Below are positions 17,429 to 26,166 of a stretch of DNA of 64,000 nucleotides, piece after piece (the stretch's first letter is position 1; every line of letters starts with the position of its first letter). The notes under the pieces were generated by a model, which made no database searches, was not told the origin of the DNA, and was given only the letters and a program-made list of their open reading frames with translations. Both the position numbers and the translations under genes were made by a program. Source of the stretch: Aquimonas sp044377145 (lineage in GTDB: Bacteria > Pseudomonadota > Gammaproteobacteria > Xanthomonadales > Xanthomonadaceae); contig NZ_JBILJQ010000002.1 in NCBI RefSeq assembly GCF_044377145.1, forward strand, positions 148,108-212,107. Direction: 5' to 3'.

Positions 17429-18275
17429 GGCTTACCTCCGCACGCGCGCCACGGTGGTAGTCGAAGCCGATCGGGCCGTCCGGCGCGCCGTCCAGAAACT
17501 GGCGCAGCAGCGGGTCGGCGGTGGCATTGAGCTCGGCCGGCGCGCCGGCGAAGGCGATGCCGGAATGCGCCACCACGATGACGTGATCCGCCATCGCCAG
17601 GCTTTCAGCCACGTGATGCGTGATGACCAAGCTGGTCAGGCCCAGGCTGTCATTGAGATTGCGGATCAGCGACAGGATCACCCCGCAGGCGATCGGATCA
17701 AGCCCGGTCAGCGGCTCGTCGTACAGCATCAGCGGCGGATCCAGCACCAGCGCGCGCGCCAAAGCCACGCGGCGGGCCATGCCGCCGGACAGCTCCTGCG
17801 GGCTCAAGTCACCCGCCTCGGCCAGGCCGACTGCGTTCAATTTCATCTCGACCAGCTCGCGCAGCAGGGCTTCCGGCAGGCGGGTGTGCTCACGCAGCGG
17901 CAGGGCGACATTCTCGAAGGTGGAGAGATCGGTCAGCAGGCCATTGCCCTGCAGCAGCACACCCATGCGCCGACGCAGCCGGAACAGTTCAGCGGTGCTG
18001 CGGGTCGGGTGCTCATGATCCAGCACGCGGACGCGGCCGGCGCTGGGTTCAAGCTCGCCGGTGACAGCATGCAGCAGGGTCGATTTGCCGGCGCCGCTGG
18101 GGCCGATCACCGCCGTCACCTTGCCGGCGGGCACCACGACACTCGCCTCACGCAGGATGACCCGCGGGCCGCGGGCCAGGGTGACGCGGTCGAATTCAAT
18201 GGCGTTGGCGCTGCTGATGGGTGTCGCTCCGTCGCGGGTGTCTGCTGCGCGTGAAGCGCGGCAGCGGCTGGGCAT
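17421..18275 (-). CDS. mlaF: MlaF, ATPase of the Mla phospholipid ABC transporter
   Basis: 284 residues. Walker A GPSGAGKST, Q-loop MGVLLQGNGLL, signature LSGGMARRVALARAL, Walker B LMLYDEPLTGLDP and the H-loop THHVAE; GMLLQ-G-like Q-loop and LTGLDPI are typical of MlaF. First gene of a six-gene mlaFEDCBA operon plus the PNPOx gene. The first ~20 residues before AIEFDRVTLARG are poorly conserved and no clear Shine-Dalgarno supports the ATG, so the true start may be a little downstream. Confidence 0.93.
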   Translation of the reverse strand: MPSRCRASRAADTRDGATPISSANAIEFDRVTLARGPRVILREASVVVPAGKVTAVIGPSGAGKSTLLHAVTGELEPSAGRVRVLDHEHPTRSTAELFRLRRRMGVLLQGNGLLTDLSTFENVALPLREHTRLPEALLRELVEMKLNAVGLAEAGDLSPQELSGGMARRVALARALVLDPPLMLYDEPLTGLDPIACGVILSLIRNLNDSLGLTSLVITHHVAESLAMADHVIVVAHSGIAFAGAPAELNATADPLLRQFLDGAPDGPIGFDYHRGARAEVSRV

Positions 18276-18558
18276 TCGAGAATGCGGCGCATCTTAGCGG
18301 CTGCTGCGCAGCCGAAAGGGTAGGGCTGGCTTAGTGCGGCGCGTTCTGGACTGTAGATCCGTCGCCGGACCAAGCGCCTGCCGGCGGGGCGAAAACGACA
18401 CAAAAAGTCAATAAATCATTAGCTTGCGTGTCGACGATCGTCTCTACTCGCGATCCGTCTCGGATGAAGCCCGGCTGAAGCGCGCCACCCGGCCCGTACT
18501 CGGCGCCATCCTGCGCCGCCCTTGCGCCCAGCGTCCGCCGCCCCAACCCGGTTCAAGC

Positions 18559-19443
18559 ATGGACTTACCTCTGCTCGAAACTCATCCCGACCCCGTCGCC
18601 CAGGCGGCCCACGACCGCCGTCGCTTCCGTCGTGCCCTGTTCATCAGCGGCGGCTTTATCGTCCTGCTGTGGTGGATCAAGGCCTTCGAACTGCTGTTCG
18701 ATACGGATTTTGGCGTGGTCGGCAACCGACCGCGCGACCTGCTCGGCCTGATCGGCATCGTCACCGCGCCGCTGCTGCACGGCTCGGTCGCGCATCTGAT
18801 GTCGAACACCTTGGCCCTGCTGGTGCTGGGCACGCTCGCGTTCGCCTCGTTCCCAAAAGCCACCCTGCGCAGCCTGCCCCTGATCTGGGTCGCGGCAGGC
18901 GCACTGGTGTGGCTGTTCGCGCGCGAATCCTTCCATATCGGCGCCAGCGGGCTCAGCCACGGCTTGATGTTCCTGCTGCTCACACTCGGGGTGCTGCGGC
19001 GTGACCGCGTCGCCATCGCGACCAGCTTCATCGCCTTCTTCCTCTACGGCGGCATGCTGCTGACGGTGCTGCCACGCGAGCCCGGGGTGAGCTGGGAATA
19101 CCACCTGGCCGGTGCGCTCTTCGGCGTACTGGCAGGTGCGCTGGGGAGCCGCGCCGACCCGCTGCCCCCGCGCAAGCGCTACAGCTGGGAAATCGAGGAA
19201 GAACTGGAAGCCCAGCAGCGCGCGCTCGACGCCGCGACCTGGGAGCCGGCCTCGCCAACCGACGTGCAGCCGCTGTGGCAGGGCCCGGGCCAGGCCGCCC
19301 GCGATGCCGCCGCCGCCCCGATGCGCGGCGTTGTGGTGAGCTTTCCGCTGCGGATCGAAGCGGACGAACGGCGGGACCGCGGCGTAGGCGCGCGGGGGGA
19401 ATCTGCGGAAGCGCCGGAGTCAGACGGACCGGAGCAACGCTGA
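18559..19443 (+). CDS. Rhomboid family intramembrane serine protease
   Basis: 294 residues from the ATG at 18559; the frame is open to 18424 but the upstream part is low quality and non-hydrophobic. Several transmembrane helices; the conserved rhomboid signatures are HGSVAHLMSNTLAL (the H..HL..N oxyanion region), HIGASGLSHG (catalytic Ser in GASG) and a later YHLAGALFG (catalytic His). Cleaves transmembrane substrates in the inner membrane. The C-terminus carries ~90 hydrophilic residues (RKRYSWEIEEELEAQQRAL...) of unknown role, likely cytoplasmic. Its 3' end overlaps the convergent deacetylase gene by 24 bp. Confidence 0.88.
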   Translation: MDLPLLETHPDPVAQAAHDRRRFRRALFISGGFIVLLWWIKAFELLFDTDFGVVGNRPRDLLGLIGIVTAPLLHGSVAHLMSNTLALLVLGTLAFASFPKATLRSLPLIWVAAGALVWLFARESFHIGASGLSHGLMFLLLTLGVLRRDRVAIATSFIAFFLYGGMLLTVLPREPGVSWEYHLAGALFGVLAGALGSRADPLPPRKRYSWEIEEELEAQQRALDAATWEPASPTDVQPLWQGPGQAARDAAAAPMRGVVVSFPLRIEADERRDRGVGARGESAEAPESDGPEQR

Positions 19444-20211
19444 CAGGCTGGCGTCATCGCGCCAGTCACGGCCGCTGACGAATCGAGGCAGTGCCCAGCG
19501 ATCGTCAGCAAGGCCAAGTGCGCGCGGCTCGGTGCTGAAGGCCGCCTCCAGGCCAATCTCCGGGCCGCGCTGTGGCAGCCACTGCCGGCGCAGGTAGTCA
19601 CTCATGTCGCCAAACGGGTACGCGAAGTAGCGTGGGCGGCGCCCGACCACGCGTTCGATCTCGACGCTGGCGGCGCTGATCTCGGCCTCGGCTTCGGCCG
19701 CCGTTTCAATGTCCAGAAAGCTGCCGCGGCGGTTGTCGCGCTGGGCGCTGCACTGGACCAGCGGGTGGTTGTGATCCCAGCTGTGGTTCTCCAGATCCAT
19801 CAGGCCGGAGTGCGCCGCAGCACGCCACCAGGCATCGCACATCAGATCCGGCCCATAGGCGTCGACCAGGCCGGCATCCAGGTCGACTCGCGCCTGCGCG
19901 GATGCGATCACGAAGCTTGACGCCTGCAGCTTGGGCAGACGCATGCGCGCGGCAACCAGCACCGACAGCATCGACGGCAGCCGGCCCAGCGTCGGATGCT
20001 GGATCGATTCGCCATCCATGCGCGTTCCGTCATCGAAGGTGATCGCCACGCCCTCAGCGCAGGCGGGGTCCAGCAGATCGGCCAGCGGCAGCACCGGCAT
20101 ACCGATCTCGGCCAGCAGGGCGAGGTCAGCCGCAAGCCCCAGCAGATCAGCGCCGCTGCGGTTCCACTGTTCGAGCCGGGTGGCGTGGTAAGTGAGGATC
20201 AGTCGGGGCAC
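19420..20211 (-). CDS. Polysaccharide deacetylase family protein (NodB-like)
   Basis: 263 residues. Opens LILTYHATRLEQW, has the catalytic-base motif ITFDDGTRMDG (TFDDG) at ~57-64, the zinc motif H-x3-H in ENHSWDHNHP, and RPRYFAYPFGDMSDYLR (the arginine/proline motif). These enzymes remove N-acetyl groups from sugars. No signal peptide is seen, so it may act in the cytoplasm on a glycolipid or precursor. First is the methyltransferase, then the acyltransferase, then this gene, with 1-4 bp spacers: a three-gene operon. Confidence 0.85.
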   Translation of the reverse strand: MPRLILTYHATRLEQWNRSGADLLGLAADLALLAEIGMPVLPLADLLDPACAEGVAITFDDGTRMDGESIQHPTLGRLPSMLSVLVAARMRLPKLQASSFVIASAQARVDLDAGLVDAYGPDLMCDAWWRAAAHSGLMDLENHSWDHNHPLVQCSAQRDNRRGSFLDIETAAEAEAEISAASVEIERVVGRRPRYFAYPFGDMSDYLRRQWLPQRGPEIGLEAAFSTEPRALGLADDRWALPRFVSGRDWRDDASLSALLRSV

Positions 20212-20212
20212 G

Positions 20213-21136
20213 TCAGGGGCTCACTGCGCCATCGCGCAACAAATCGGGAAAGAATGCGTGGGCGATCGACCAGAACCGCCAGCCGCTCGGATCGCGTCGG
20301 ATCGAATCGCTGAGCATCTGCGCGAAGGCGCGCACCTGGTCCTCGATCGCGAGCCCCTGCACCTGGATGAACTCTATCCGGCGCTCACCGCTGTCCAAGT
20401 CGGTGTCCGTGTTGAACAGATACACCGGCGCGCCTGCCGCCTGCGCAATCTCGAACATGTTCTGCGCCAGCCGTGTCGGCAGGCCAGCCAGCTCGACTTC
20501 GATCGCATCGCGCCGGTTGGTGGGCATGTCGCACAAGCCGAAGCCACAGTCGCCACGATCCAGAATCTGCCGGATCGCCTCGGCGGCATTGCCGCGGTAC
20601 ACCAGCGGTCGCCCCGCGGCAAACGCGATCAGCTTGTGCCGCAGACGCACGTAGAGGTTGCCGAACAGCGAGGAGCGGCTGAGCAGTGGTCCAAGCTGGG
20701 GCGCCACGATGTTCGGGTACAGGCCGAGGGACTTCGCGTAAGGCAGAAACCAGTAGCCGCAGCCATGGTGGGTGCCGATGAACATGATCGGGCCGTGCGC
20801 TGGCAGCGGATCGCCTGAAACGCGCAGCCAGCGTCGCAGGTAGCGCTTTCCGCGCATCGGCACCAGGAAGCAATCCATGTGTTCGATCAGCAGGCGCCAG
20901 CGCAAACGGCGCGCGAACGCAGCGCGGTCCGGCGCGAAGCCGGCGCGATGCGCGCGCACCTCAGACTCGTGGATTTCCTCGACATACCAGCCGGGCCAAC
21001 GCGACAGATAGCGCGTGATGCGCAGGGTCGCGCGCCACGGCAGCAGGGTCAGGGCCATGGGTAGCAAGAACAGCTCGATCGTCTCGCGGGCCCGCTTCAG
21101 CCAGGCCTTGGGGCTGAACAGATTGGGCGGGCGCAT
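20213..21136 (-). CDS. LpxL/HtrB-like lysophospholipid acyltransferase family protein
   Basis: 307 residues. N-terminal hydrophobic helix (ELFLLPMALTLLPW), then a lauroyl-acyltransferase-like domain with HGPIMFIGTHHGCGYWFLP, RSSLFGNLYVRLR, GFGLCDMPTNRRDAIEVELAG (the second conserved block of HtrB-like enzymes) and APVYLFNTDTDLDSGERRIEF. The usual H-x4-D/E catalytic motif is not obvious: after each His of THHGCGYW the fifth residue is Tyr or Trp. It may be a divergent or altered acyltransferase. Sits 1 bp upstream of the deacetylase, so both may act on the same lipid-linked sugar. Confidence 0.75.
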   Translation of the reverse strand: MRPPNLFSPKAWLKRARETIELFLLPMALTLLPWRATLRITRYLSRWPGWYVEEIHESEVRAHRAGFAPDRAAFARRLRWRLLIEHMDCFLVPMRGKRYLRRWLRVSGDPLPAHGPIMFIGTHHGCGYWFLPYAKSLGLYPNIVAPQLGPLLSRSSLFGNLYVRLRHKLIAFAAGRPLVYRGNAAEAIRQILDRGDCGFGLCDMPTNRRDAIEVELAGLPTRLAQNMFEIAQAAGAPVYLFNTDTDLDSGERRIEFIQVQGLAIEDQVRAFAQMLSDSIRRDPSGWRFWSIAHAFFPDLLRDGAVSP

Positions 21137-21140
21137 CGAT

Positions 21141-21689
21141 TCAGCGCTTCACGCAATCGAGGTAGAGGCTGATCGCGTTGTCCGGGCTGCGCAGGTCAAG
21201 CCCGCGCAGCTCGACGTAGTCGCTTTCGTTGTAGCTGACCCGGCGCACCTCGAATCCAGCCGGCTCCAGCAGCGCACGCAGGGTTTCCTCGTCGTAGAAG
21301 CTGCGCTGGCCGGCAAAGGTCAGCGCCGCATGCATCAGCTCGCCAAGCGTACGTGTTTGCAGAGGGATGCCGACTTCACGTTCCCACAGCTCAAGCACGC
21401 GCGGATCGCGTCGTTGGTAGTGGTCCACCAGCACGGCGAGGTCAGGAGTCAGCAGTCGCAGCACGCCGCCAGTCTTCAGCACACGATGGCAGTCGATCAA
21501 ATGATCCCTGGCCTGCGCGAACGTCAGCTGGCCGATGAAATCCTCCGACTGCAGGAAGTCGGCATAGGCATCGGAAAACGGCAGCGGCTGCGAAAGGTCA
21601 GCGACGACATCCGGCTGCCAATGCGCGTCGGCATCGACGTGCAGCCAGCCGGGAAATCGCACGCCGCCTGCGCCCAGGGAAATCTTCAT
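21141..21689 (-). CDS. Class I SAM-dependent methyltransferase (putative)
   Basis: 182 residues from the ATG complementary to 21687-21689, with GAGAG ~7 nt upstream; the longer ORF to 21722 lacks an RBS. MKISLGAGGVRFPGWLHVDAD resembles the glycine-rich motif I and acidic motif II of class I methyltransferases (I-x-L-G-x-G ... VDAD), followed by DLSQPLPFSDAYADFLQSEDFIGQL and LKTGGVLRLLTPD (post-motif). Substrate unknown. Four bp separate it from the acyltransferase gene, so it probably leads this operon. Confidence 0.75.
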   Translation of the reverse strand: MKISLGAGGVRFPGWLHVDADAHWQPDVVADLSQPLPFSDAYADFLQSEDFIGQLTFAQARDHLIDCHRVLKTGGVLRLLTPDLAVLVDHYQRRDPRVLELWEREVGIPLQTRTLGELMHAALTFAGQRSFYDEETLRALLEPAGFEVRRVSYNESDYVELRGLDLRSPDNAISLYLDCVKR

Positions 21690-21754
21690 GCGAACTCTCG
21701 ATGCGCGCGGCGACGGCCGCAAGAAAGGCGCCAGAGTCTACTGGATGCGTGGGC

Positions 21755-22384
21755 TCACGCCGCCGGCAGCTGCCGCGCATGCCAGCGCGCCAGCAGCAAC
21801 TGGGCGATGATCGCGCCGCACAGGGCCAGGAACATGTCCCACTGGGTGTCCCAGACATCGCCCTGGGTGGCGAGGAAGGCATCGGCCGCGCCGCCCCAGA
21901 TCAGCGCGGCCCACCACTCGATCATTTCGAAGAATGCGGAGAACGCGAGGCAGGCCGAGGTGACGAGGTAGAACAACCAGGCGCCCGGCTGCAGCGGCGT
22001 GCGGCGCAGCAGCAGTTCTCGGCCGAGGATGGCCGGGATGAAGCCCTGGGCGAAGTGGCCGAGCCGGTCATAGTGGTTGCGCTGGAGATCGAAGGCGTCC
22101 TGCACCCACAGGCCGAGCGGTGTTTCGGCGTAAGTCCAGGCGCCGCCGTAGACCAGGATCACGCAGTGCAAGGCGATCAGCCAGTAGAGCAGCCGGGTCA
22201 GCGGGAAGCGCGCGCGGGTCAGCATCAGCAGCGGCAGCGCGAGGACGACCCAGACCACCTCCATCATCCAGGTCAGGCGGTCGGTCGGGTTCAGGCCCGA
22301 CCAGATCAGAGCGCCGAGGATCAGACCGACGATCAAGGTGAACTCGCGTCCTGACGGAGTGCTGCGGGGTGTGCCAGCGAGCAT
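21755..22384 (-). CDS. DUF2238 (YjdF-type) integral membrane protein
   Basis: 209 residues with about six transmembrane segments and the DUF2238 signatures YAETPLGLWVQDAFDLQRNHYDRLGHFAQGF, FFEMIEWWAAL and FLATQGDVWDTQWDMFLAL. The highly conserved His, Asp, Glu and Trp residues within the membrane suggest a catalytic or metal-linked role, but the family has no assigned function. Divergent from the photolyase-like fragment, with ~100 bp between starts. Confidence 0.88.
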   Translation of the reverse strand: MLAGTPRSTPSGREFTLIVGLILGALIWSGLNPTDRLTWMMEVVWVVLALPLLMLTRARFPLTRLLYWLIALHCVILVYGGAWTYAETPLGLWVQDAFDLQRNHYDRLGHFAQGFIPAILGRELLLRRTPLQPGAWLFYLVTSACLAFSAFFEMIEWWAALIWGGAADAFLATQGDVWDTQWDMFLALCGAIIAQLLLARWHARQLPAA

Positions 22385-22486
22385 GCGGGTGACCTTCGGA
22401 AATCAGCGCACACAGTGGCGAAGCGCCGCGCGCGCCGCAAGCCGCGCTTCACGCACGCCCGATGCGGCGCAGGCAAGACTGCGGCG

Positions 22487-23029
22487 ATGTCGACGCCCAC
22501 GACCCTGGTCTGGTTCAAACGCGATCTGCGCGTTCAGGACCACGCACCGCTGCACGCCGCCGCGGCGCGCGGCAGCGTGCTGCCGCTGTATGTGATCGAG
22601 CCCGAGGACGTGGCGCCGCGCCACTGGCAGGTGCTGCGACCGGCGCTGTTCGAGCTGCGCGCCGCACTGGCTGCGCTCGGCCAGGCTTTGATCGTGCGCG
22701 AGGGCGAGGTCTGCGCGGTGCTCGATGCCCTGCATCGGGCACAAGCCTTCGACGCAATGCACGCGCACGAGGAAACCGGCAATGCCTGGACCTATGCCCG
22801 CGATTGCGCGGTCGCGGCCTGGTGTCGGCGGCGCGGTGTGGCGTTACGCGAGTGGCGGCAGTTCGGCGTGATTCGTGGGCTCAAGCGTCGCGTGCGCTGG
22901 GCGAGCCAGTGGGAGCGGCTGATGCAGATGCCGCCGACTGCCGCGCCGCTGACAGGGAGAGTTGTTCTGAGCGCGGGTGCGCAGCCGGCGTTGATGCGGG
23001 CCGCGCCAGAGTGTTGGCAGCGGCCGTGA
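22487..23029 (+). pseudogene. Photolyase/cryptochrome N-terminal domain only (truncated)
   Basis: 180 residues from the ATG at 22487. MSTPTTLVWFKRDLRVQDHAPL and LPLYVIEPEDV ... HAHEETGNAWTYARD are the alpha/beta photolyase domain of deoxyribodipyrimidine photolyases or FeS-type photolyases. Members are ~470-510 residues; here the frame ends after the N-domain and no FAD-binding helical domain follows in any frame in the next kilobase, where the vWA gene lies on the other strand. Most likely a 3' truncated remnant; a stand-alone N-domain protein is the alternative. Confidence 0.7.
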
Positions 23030-23236
23030 CAACAGACACCGACGCGCCGGGCCTGGGCTGATCGCTTTTCGCGCACGCCGGGCACCCCCGCTACCGACGG
23101 GTGCGCGCCCTGTTGAATGCGCGCCCTGGCTCAGAAGCTCGGTGCCTGCCCTCTGTGCCCGAGTGCCAGAGGGCAGGCGGGCCAGCGTCGACGCACGGCA
23201 CCATCGGAATCTGCAGCGCAACGAACCCCGCCCCAC

Positions 23237-24949
23237 TCAACGCACGCGCAGCGCCTGCCGATACAGCACCTTGCCGTCACCGCTGACAAAGCGCAGCTCA
23301 TAGTCGCCGGGCTCGGTGGGAGCAGCCAAGCTGTAGCTGGCATCGTTCTCGGTGACATAGGCGTAACGGCCGGACCAGCTGCCGTCGCTCGAGCCGACTT
23401 CGGCAAAGCCGACCCAGTTGCCGCTGCCCGCCGGACCGCGCGCTCGGAAGGCAAGCTCGCTGCCGGCTGCGGCTTCTGCAGGCGCGTCGATGCTGATTTC
23501 GGCGGCGATCACCTTCAGCGGCTGCGAGGCGGCGACGGCTTCGGACTCGTTCAGCACGTAACGAATTTCGTAGTCGCCGGGTTCGGCAGGTGCGCGCAGC
23601 GTGTAACTCGTCTGCCCGGCCACCGGACGCGTGTAGTCGTCGTAGCTGCTGGGGGCGCTGCCGGCTGTGGCGATGCCGATCCAGTGGCGATTGTCGACCG
23701 GGCCGGCGGCTTCGACCTCGACCCGCGCGCCGGCAGCCACTTCGGCCGGACCGCGCACATAGACCGTTGCCGCGTTGACTTTCACCGGGCGGCTGGCCAG
23801 CACGCGCTCGTTCTCATTCAGCACGTAGCGCAGCTCGTACTCGCCGGGCTCGGCGGGCGCGCGCAGCTCGAGTTCGCTGGTGGGCCCGGTCGGGCGCTTG
23901 TAGTCGAGATAGACGTTCGGCCCACTGCCCTTGGGCGCGAAGCCGATCCAGTGGCTCGGCGACTCCGGCCCGCTGGCGCGCACGGTGACCAGTGCACCGG
24001 CTTCGAGTTCGGCCGGCGCATCAAGGCTGGCGACGACTTCGGTGACCGCCAGCGGGCGCCGCGCCAGCACCGCGAACTCGCGCAGCGGGCTGATGTAGCG
24101 CAGCTCGTGCGGGCCGACCACAGCCGCGGTCTCGAGGGTAACGCCGCCCTCGGTGGCGTCCTTGACCCAGGCGAAGCGCAGCTCGCCGGCGCGGTCCGGC
24201 GCATTTGCAGCGAACAGGCCGATGTAGTCGCCGTCGTCGCCCGGGCCCTCGAACTGCACGCGCAGCTGGCTGGCCGCTGGTGCGCTGTCGGGGGCAGTCA
24301 GGCTGGCCGTGGCGGGCGGCAGCGCGGGTTCGGTGCTGACCGCCACCACCGCGCCGAGCGCTCCGGTCAGTTCAGCGGCATTGCGGGCGTTGAAGTAGCG
24401 GCCGCCGGTGTTCTCGGCCAGGCAGCGCAGCTGGGCCTGGTGCTGCGGGTTGGCGACATCGAAACCGATCACGTGCGCGGTGAAATCGACCCCGCTGGCT
24501 TCGAGTTCACGACCGACCTGGCAGGGATCGAGGTTGCAGGTTTCCTCGCCGTCGGAGACCAGGATGACCGTGGCCTTCTGTTCGCTGTGCTTGAGCGCGT
24601 CGGCGGCCTGGATAACCGCGGCCGACAGCGGCGTCATCCCGACCGGGTTCAGCCCACGCACGGTGCGCATGTAGCCGGCGGCATCCAGCGGGCCGGGCGC
24701 GATCAGGGTCTCGATGTCGGCGCAGTCGCCCTTGCGATTGTGCCCGTAGGCAACGAGGCCGAGCGCGGTGTCGGGCTTCCAGTCGCGCACCAGGCCATCG
24801 ACGGTGTCGCGGGCGATCTCGATCTTGGTGACGCCGTCGATTTGCCCCCACATCGATCCGGAGGCATCCAGCACCAGCATCACCTGGTCATCGGCAAGTG
24901 CAGGCAGGGTCAGGGTCAGCGCAGCGGCAAGCAGGGTCGGGCGCAGCAT
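23237..24949 (-). CDS. Exported vWA-domain protein with tandem Ig-like repeats
   Basis: 570 residues from the ATG complementary to 24947-24949, which starts a signal peptide (LLAAALTLTLPALA-DD). The vWA domain follows at once: VMLVLDASGSMWGQI (MIDAS D-x-S-x-S), GMTPLSAAV (MIDAS Thr) and ILVSDGEETCNLDPC. After ~210 come about four ~90-residue repeats, each ending in APAEPGDYELRYVL-like strands, with GNWVGFA or HWIGIA in the middle. Two are closely similar. Likely a periplasmic or surface Mg2+-dependent binding protein; ligand unknown. The frame is open upstream to 25372 but without a signal. Confidence 0.85.
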   Translation of the reverse strand: MLRPTLLAAALTLTLPALADDQVMLVLDASGSMWGQIDGVTKIEIARDTVDGLVRDWKPDTALGLVAYGHNRKGDCADIETLIAPGPLDAAGYMRTVRGLNPVGMTPLSAAVIQAADALKHSEQKATVILVSDGEETCNLDPCQVGRELEASGVDFTAHVIGFDVANPQHQAQLRCLAENTGGRYFNARNAAELTGALGAVVAVSTEPALPPATASLTAPDSAPAASQLRVQFEGPGDDGDYIGLFAANAPDRAGELRFAWVKDATEGGVTLETAAVVGPHELRYISPLREFAVLARRPLAVTEVVASLDAPAELEAGALVTVRASGPESPSHWIGFAPKGSGPNVYLDYKRPTGPTSELELRAPAEPGEYELRYVLNENERVLASRPVKVNAATVYVRGPAEVAAGARVEVEAAGPVDNRHWIGIATAGSAPSSYDDYTRPVAGQTSYTLRAPAEPGDYEIRYVLNESEAVAASQPLKVIAAEISIDAPAEAAAGSELAFRARGPAGSGNWVGFAEVGSSDGSWSGRYAYVTENDASYSLAAPTEPGDYELRFVSGDGKVLYRQALRVR

Positions 24950-25023
24950 GGTCAGCCTCGGTGGTTGCGGTGTGGGCGGGAAGGATACGCAAGCCGGGCG
25001 ACAGTTCCGACATCGGTCGGATC

Positions 25024-25446
25024 TCAGCGGCAGCGTCGCCAGCCGCGCAGATGCACGAAATGACCGAACGCGATCAGGAGGGCGCCGCCGCTGACCGCCG
25101 GGATGCTCCAGAAACTGTGCGCCAGCGCGGGCCACCACAGGCCGGCGACAACGCCGGCGGCGCCGGTCAACAGCGCAGCGCGCGCGAGGTTGGAGCGCAA
25201 CCGTCGCCATGCCAGCAACAAAGCCAATGCGGCAAGGCTCAGGCTGGCGCCGGCGATCCAGCGTTCGGCGTACAGCAGCCAGGCGTAATCGGGTGCGGCG
25301 TAACGCAGCTGCAGCCACAGCGCCGGAAAACTCAGCAGCACCACTGCGGTGGCAATACAGTGCAGCGCGCACAGCAGGGCCAGCGACAGGCCAAGCCGGT
25401 CGGCCCAGACGGCCGCAGGGGAACCGGCGCTGCTGGCAGTGGTCAT
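25024..25446 (-). CDS. MerC domain membrane protein
   Basis: 140 residues from the ATG complementary to 25444-25446. Four transmembrane segments and the MerC pattern LGLSLALLCALHCIATAVVLL, with a Cys-x2-3-His-Cys metal site (CALHC), and later GHFVHLRGWRRCR. MerC transports Hg2+ in mercury operons, but there are no mer genes here; instead it is divergent from a zinc-linked locus across a putative Zur box. I infer a role in zinc (or other soft metal) import or homeostasis. The frame continues upstream through the zrgA region only as an antisense shadow. Confidence 0.82.
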   Translation of the reverse strand: MTTASSAGSPAAVWADRLGLSLALLCALHCIATAVVLLSFPALWLQLRYAAPDYAWLLYAERWIAGASLSLAALALLLAWRRLRSNLARAALLTGAAGVVAGLWWPALAHSFWSIPAVSGGALLIAFGHFVHLRGWRRCR

Positions 25447-25470
25447 GCGCGTGCTCCTCACGGGGACGAT

Positions 25471-25492
25471 TTTGATAGCGCTATAACATATC
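25471..25492. promoter_or_regulatory. Putative Zur operator between merC-like gene and zrgA
   Basis: The sequence TTGATAGCGCTATAACATATC is AT-rich in a GC-rich setting and partly palindromic around TATAGCGCTATC. On the minus strand it reads GATATGTTATAGCGCTATC, which matches the ATGTTATA half of the gammaproteobacterial Zur box, with a weaker second half. It lies between the divergent starts at 25446 and 25531, where a repressor would control both. Assignment rests on pattern and on the neighbouring zinc genes. Confidence 0.5.
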
Positions 25493-25530
25493 ACCATGAG
25501 CTGTTCACCGAACCCGCCGAGAGAACGCCC

Positions 25531-26166
25531 ATGCACCGTCTGCCCCTCGTCCTCACTCTGACCTGCCTGATCACGCCTGCCCTGGCGACCGAGGGGAGCC
25601 GCGCGCAAGCAGCCCATGAACACGGCGCTGCGCAGCTGGATATCGCGCTCTCCGGCAGCACGCTGGAACTGCAGCTGGAGGGCGCCGCATTCAATTTTGT
25701 CGGCTTCGAGCGCGCGCCCGAGTCGGTCGAGGAAATCGCCCGAGTCGATGCCGCGAAAGCGTGGCTCGGCGATGGCAACACCCTGTACGCCCTGCCCAGC
25801 GCCGCCGCCTGTGTTGCCGGCGTTCCGCGGGTACAGGCTGAGTTGCCGCAGCCCGCGTCTGCATCCGTGCACGATCACGACCATGCCGATCACGACCATG
25901 CACACGACGAACATCAGCACGTTGAGCACGCGGACGGTCACGCGCATGCCGAGCACAGCCATGACGATGCGCACGCGGGCCACAGCAACTGGCGCAGCTA
26001 CCATCGCTTCGACTGTGCCAAGCCGCAGGCGCTGAACGCGCTCACCCTGAGCCTGTTCGCGCACTTCCCCGAGCTGCAGCACATCGATTACCAGTTGGTC
26101 ACCGACACCACGCAAACCGGTGGTCGGCTGACGCCCGCCGACAACGAGATCCCCCTGAGCCGATGA
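25531..26166 (+). CDS. zrgA: ZrgA-like (DUF2796) His-rich periplasmic zinc protein
   Basis: 211 residues from the ATG at 25531: signal peptide (LPLVLTLTCLITPALA-TE), then the DUF2796 pattern HEHGAAQLDIALSGSTLELQLEGAAFNFVGFE and a C-terminal block RFDCAKPQALNALTLSLFAHFPELQHIDYQLVT. In the middle (~115-160) a run rich in His, Asp and Ala (HDHDHADHDHAHDEHQHVEH type) makes a flexible zinc-binding loop. In Vibrio cholerae zrgA is a Zur-regulated zinc uptake gene in an operon with ABC transporter parts. Here an ABC ATPase, permease and DUF3299 protein follow with ATGA overlaps, so the same system is inferred. Confidence 0.88.
   Translation: MHRLPLVLTLTCLITPALATEGSRAQAAHEHGAAQLDIALSGSTLELQLEGAAFNFVGFERAPESVEEIARVDAAKAWLGDGNTLYALPSAAACVAGVPRVQAELPQPASASVHDHDHADHDHAHDEHQHVEHADGHAHAEHSHDDAHAGHSNWRSYHRFDCAKPQALNALTLSLFAHFPELQHIDYQLVTDTTQTGGRLTPADNEIPLSR

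Noticed and set aside
23117..25063. 648-codon plus-strand ORF
   Set aside because: Antisense shadow of the vWA gene (GC-rich codon mirror); Gln/Arg/Gly-rich composition and no domain.
25024..25446. Mercury resistance operon (merC)
   Set aside because: No merR, merT, merP or merA; the neighbours are zinc-locus genes.
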